From: Planctomycetota bacterium
Lineage (GTDB): Bacteria > Planctomycetota > Planctomycetia > Pirellulales > Pirellulaceae
Direction of reading: 5' to 3'
Assembly (NCBI GenBank): GCA_023430365.1
Contig: JAEZAS010000531.1
Span: 1 to 42,950 of the forward strand
Length of the DNA: 42,950 nucleotides
Part shown: positions 40,612 through 42,950 of the stretch, in pieces
Numbering within the stretch: position 1 is the first letter of the stretch
Layout of the letters: the number at the start of each line of letters is the position of its first letter
Notes under the pieces: generated by a model
What the model saw: only the letters and a program-made list of their open reading frames with translations
What the model was told of the DNA's origin: nothing
Database searches by the model: none
Made by a program: the position numbers and the translations under genes

Positions 40612-42950
40612 ATGCTGCGACAAACCTTCCTGGCCGCCGTTGCTCTGCTCGTCTTTTTCGCGAACGCATCCCTGCTGATCGCTCAACCCGCAGGCGAACG
40701 CCCCAGCGGCGCAGCCAGCGTTCCGCTCTCGCCTGCGGACGCACTTAAGACCTTTCACTTGCCCGACGAGCTGAAGATCGAACTCGTCGCCGCCGAGCCC
40801 GAAGTGGTCGATCCCGTCGCCATTCGCTTCGACGAGCAAGGCCGACTGTGGGTCGCCGAAATGCGAGATTATCCCACCGGCCCCACGCCCGACGGCAAGC
40901 AGCAATCGCGCATTCGCCTGCTGGAAGACCGCGATGGCGACGGCCGGTATGAGAAGGCATCCATTTTTGCCGACGGACGCTCGTTCGTGACCGGCCTGCA
41001 GCCGTGGCGCGGCGGCGTGATCGTCACCGAGTCGGGCAAGGTCTCGTACCTCAAGGACAACGACGGTGATGGCAAAGCGGATCAGGACGAGACCTGGTTC
41101 ACCGGCTTCATCGAGGGCAACACGCAGTTGCGGGCCAACCATCCGCGGCTGGCGCTCGACAACTTTGTCTACATCGCCAACGGCTTGCGTGGCGGCTCGG
41201 TGATCGACCACCGCAGCGACGACAAGACTCCGATTCCGATCAACGGCATGGATTTCCGCTTCAATCCGCTCGGTGGACGGGCGGAAGCGGTCAGCGGCGT
41301 CGGCCAGTTCGGCATGGCCTTCGACGACTGGGGCAATCGCTTCATCTGCAGCAACCGCAATCCGGTGCGGCATGTCGTGATCGAAGATCGCTACTTGAAG
41401 GCCAATCCGCAGGTTTCCATCGCGGCAGTCGCCAACGACGTCGCCGCCTTCGGCGAGCAATCGCGGGTGTTCCCACTAACGCGCGCTTGGACGACGTCCA
41501 ACCTTCACGCCGGCCAGTTCACGGCCGCCTGCGGCGTGTTTGTCTATCGCGGCGACGCATTGCCTCGCGAGTATCGCGGCAACGCGTTCACCTGCGATCC
41601 GACGGGCAACCTCGTCCATCGGGAGATCATGGAACCGCGCGGAGCCACATTCACGAGCAAGCCCGCCTACGAAAATCGTGAATGGCTGGCGTCGACCGAC
41701 GAATGGTTCCGACCGGTCAGCATGGAGCTCGGCCCCGATGGCGCCCTGTATGTCGTCGACATGTATCGCGCCGTGATCGAGCATCCCGAGTTCATGCCCG
41801 ACGAGCTGAAGAACCGACCCGATCTGCGCCTGGGCGACGACCGAGGCCGCATCTATCGCATCACTGCCAAGAATTGGCAGCCGACCGACCGCCCGAAAAC
41901 GCTCGCCGCGGCCGACAAGCCGCAGCTCGTCGCCGCTCTCGCGAGCGACAACGCCTGGCAGCGAGAAACAGCCCAGCGGCTCCTGCTCGAGCAAGGCGAG
42001 GACGGCTCCAACATTGCCTCGCTGCTGAAATCCGACGCTTCACCCGCCGCTCAAGCCCACGCCCTGCGTTTTCAACCCGCCGAGGCCGAGCTGATCGGCC
42101 TGCTGCAATCCAAGCATCCTCAGGTCCGGCGACAAGCCCTTCTCGTCGCGGAAGCAAAGCTCAAGGATTCGCCAGCGCTCCGCAACCAGGTCCAGAATTG
42201 CCTGTCGGACGACGACGCCTCGGTGCGTTTCCAGGCTCTGCTCTCGCTCGCGCTCCATCAGCAGCACGAAGTTCCGCGCCTCGCAGAGGCGCTCAAGCCT
42301 GCTGATTTTGAAAATCCCTGGACCCGCTCCGCCATCGAGCTTGCAGCCGGTGCTCAGGCTGGCGACCTGCTGGCCGCGCTGCTGGCGAAAAGCTCGGCTG
42401 CGGATGAGCCTGCCGGCGCGCGAGCGCTGTATGCCGGCCTGGCCCACCGCGCTGTCGCCCTCGGCAAACTGCCAGCCGCCCAGCGGATCGTCGGCGACAT
42501 TGCCCGCGCCTCGGGCGAACGTCCCTCCGACCGGCGACTGGCGCTCGTGCTGATCGAAGCCGTCGCTCGTGCCGGCAAGTCGCAAGGCATTGCCCTTGCA
42601 TCGACCGCCACGGACGACTCTGCCAAGACGTTCCTGGAGAAACTCAGCCAGCAGTCTGCCAACATCGCTCGCGACGCCAATCGCTCCGCCGCAGAGCGGA
42701 CCGAGGCCATCGCCTTGCTCGCTCACTTCGCCGATTCGGCCAACACGCTGACGACTCTCATCCGCGCGGAGCCCGATCAAACGCTTCGCCAGGCCGCCGT
42801 CACCGCGCTCGCCCAGCAACCGAACCAGGAAGTCTGGCGTGAGTTGCTCGAAGGCGTCGGCGGGATGACGCCAGCCGTCCGCCGGTCGATCCTCGAAGCG
42901 GCGATCGGCCCCGCGGCCCGTGCCAGTCTGTTGCTCGACGCCATTGAAGC
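40612..42950 (+). CDS. PVC-type secreted propeller/HEAT protein, truncated at window end
   Basis: An open frame of at least 779 codons with no stop before the window edge. Signal peptide MLRQTFLAAVALLVFFANA. A beta-propeller domain (about 50-420) of the PVC-type heme-binding CxxCH family follows, with repeats such as VAIRFDEQGRLWVAEMRDYP, WRGGVIVTESGKVSYLKDND and MELGPDGALYVVDMYR. Two Asp-rich EF-hand-like loops are seen at DRDGDGRYE (from 106) and DNDGDGKAD (from 149). After about 440 come HEAT-like helical repeats (NAWQRETAQRLLLEQ, VRRQALLVAEAKL, VRFQALLSLAL). The family usually ends in a cytochrome c domain with CxxCH, which would lie outside this window and is not seen. Exported, possibly electron transfer or sugar oxidation; inference. 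Confidence 0.85.
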   Translation, partial: MLRQTFLAAVALLVFFANASLLIAQPAGERPSGAASVPLSPADALKTFHLPDELKIELVAAEPEVVDPVAIRFDEQGRLWVAEMRDYPTGPTPDGKQQSRIRLLEDRDGDGRYEKASIFADGRSFVTGLQPWRGGVIVTESGKVSYLKDNDGDGKADQDETWFTGFIEGNTQLRANHPRLALDNFVYIANGLRGGSVIDHRSDDKTPIPINGMDFRFNPLGGRAEAVSGVGQFGMAFDDWGNRFICSNRNPVRHVVIEDRYLKANPQVSIAAVANDVAAFGEQSRVFPLTRAWTTSNLHAGQFTAACGVFVYRGDALPREYRGNAFTCDPTGNLVHREIMEPRGATFTSKPAYENREWLASTDEWFRPVSMELGPDGALYVVDMYRAVIEHPEFMPDELKNRPDLRLGDDRGRIYRITAKNWQPTDRPKTLAAADKPQLVAALASDNAWQRETAQRLLLEQGEDGSNIASLLKSDASPAAQAHALRFQPAEAELIGLLQSKHPQVRRQALLVAEAKLKDSPALRNQVQNCLSDDDASVRFQALLSLALHQQHEVPRLAEALKPADFENPWTRSAIELAAGAQAGDLLAALLAKSSAADEPAGARALYAGLAHRAVALGKLPAAQRIVGDIARASGERPSDRRLALVLIEAVARAGKSQGIALASTATDDSAKTFLEKLSQQSANIARDANRSAAERTEAIALLAHFADSANTLTTLIRAEPDQTLRQAAVTALAQQPNQEVWRELLEGVGGMTPAVRRSILEAAIGPAARASLLLDAIE

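Overview
The window reads as chromosomal housekeeping DNA of a planctomycete, probably Pirellulales or a close relative. This is judged from gene content only. It is GC-rich by eye and carries gene types typical of that phylum: a Tat-exported DUF1501 protein, a PVC-type secreted propeller/HEAT protein, a Tat-exported Gfo/Idh/MocA oxidoreductase, zinc-ribbon plus GYF_2 membrane proteins and FlgI-like lipoproteins. No rRNA, tRNA, CRISPR array, transposase, integrase or phage gene was recognised.

Layout. 0-2.7 kb: a two-gene DNA-repair-like cassette, a radical SAM protein with a helix-hairpin-helix followed by a DUF4130 domain fused to a UdgX-type uracil-DNA glycosylase. 2.8-6.2 kb: a zinc-ribbon/GYF_2 membrane protein, a small secreted protein and an orphan membrane-embedded P-loop ATPase. 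6.5-10.3 kb: the conserved RNA-metabolism set PhoH - 7TM HD phosphohydrolase (PgpH/YqfF type) - YbeY. 10.5-12.4 kb: a degenerate GT2-like protein and a metallophosphoesterase. 12.4-21.6 kb, minus strand: a stand-alone DUF2090 aldolase-like protein, a histidine phosphatase, an unusual protein with two RNA-polymerase-alpha-CTD-like segments plus a sigma-region-4-like helix-turn-helix, the chromosome-organising ATPase SMC, and a Tat lipoprotein joining a FlgI-like domain to HEAT repeats. 21.9-25.6 kb: an ABC exporter and two uncharacterised proteins. 26.5-34.2 kb: metK, a membrane protein, a HEAT-repeat lipoprotein, a UbiA-family prenyltransferase (probably menaquinone synthesis), a ROK-family protein, a hypothetical protein and a Gfo/Idh/MocA oxidoreductase. 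34.9-38.5 kb: a guanine-deaminase-like enzyme, a stress-type group (two glycine-zipper YflT-like proteins around a BON-domain lipoprotein) and a DUF1444 protein. 38.7 kb to the end: a small unknown protein, a DUF1501 protein and a PVC-type propeller/HEAT protein cut by the window edge.

The least explained material is noncoding. Two gaps, about 25.9-26.4 kb and 34.26-34.54 kb, hold inverted copies of a modular G/T-rich element. They share 28 identical nucleotides, a 33-nt block with one mismatch, and pairs of 27-nt palindromes built on GTTGATAAAC/GTTTATCAAC. Each lies just upstream of a good sigma-70-like promoter, for metK and for the oxidoreductase gene. A hairpin from this element (CTGAATTC-TGGC-GAATTCAG) recurs alone at 32.64 kb. 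Short REP-like palindromes sit around the ABC gene and in the stress group. Three intrinsic terminators are visible: a large one near 4.6 kb, a minus-strand one at 14.04 kb, and a perfect 13-bp stem after metK.

All functional calls come from reading sequence and remembered family motifs; no searches were run.
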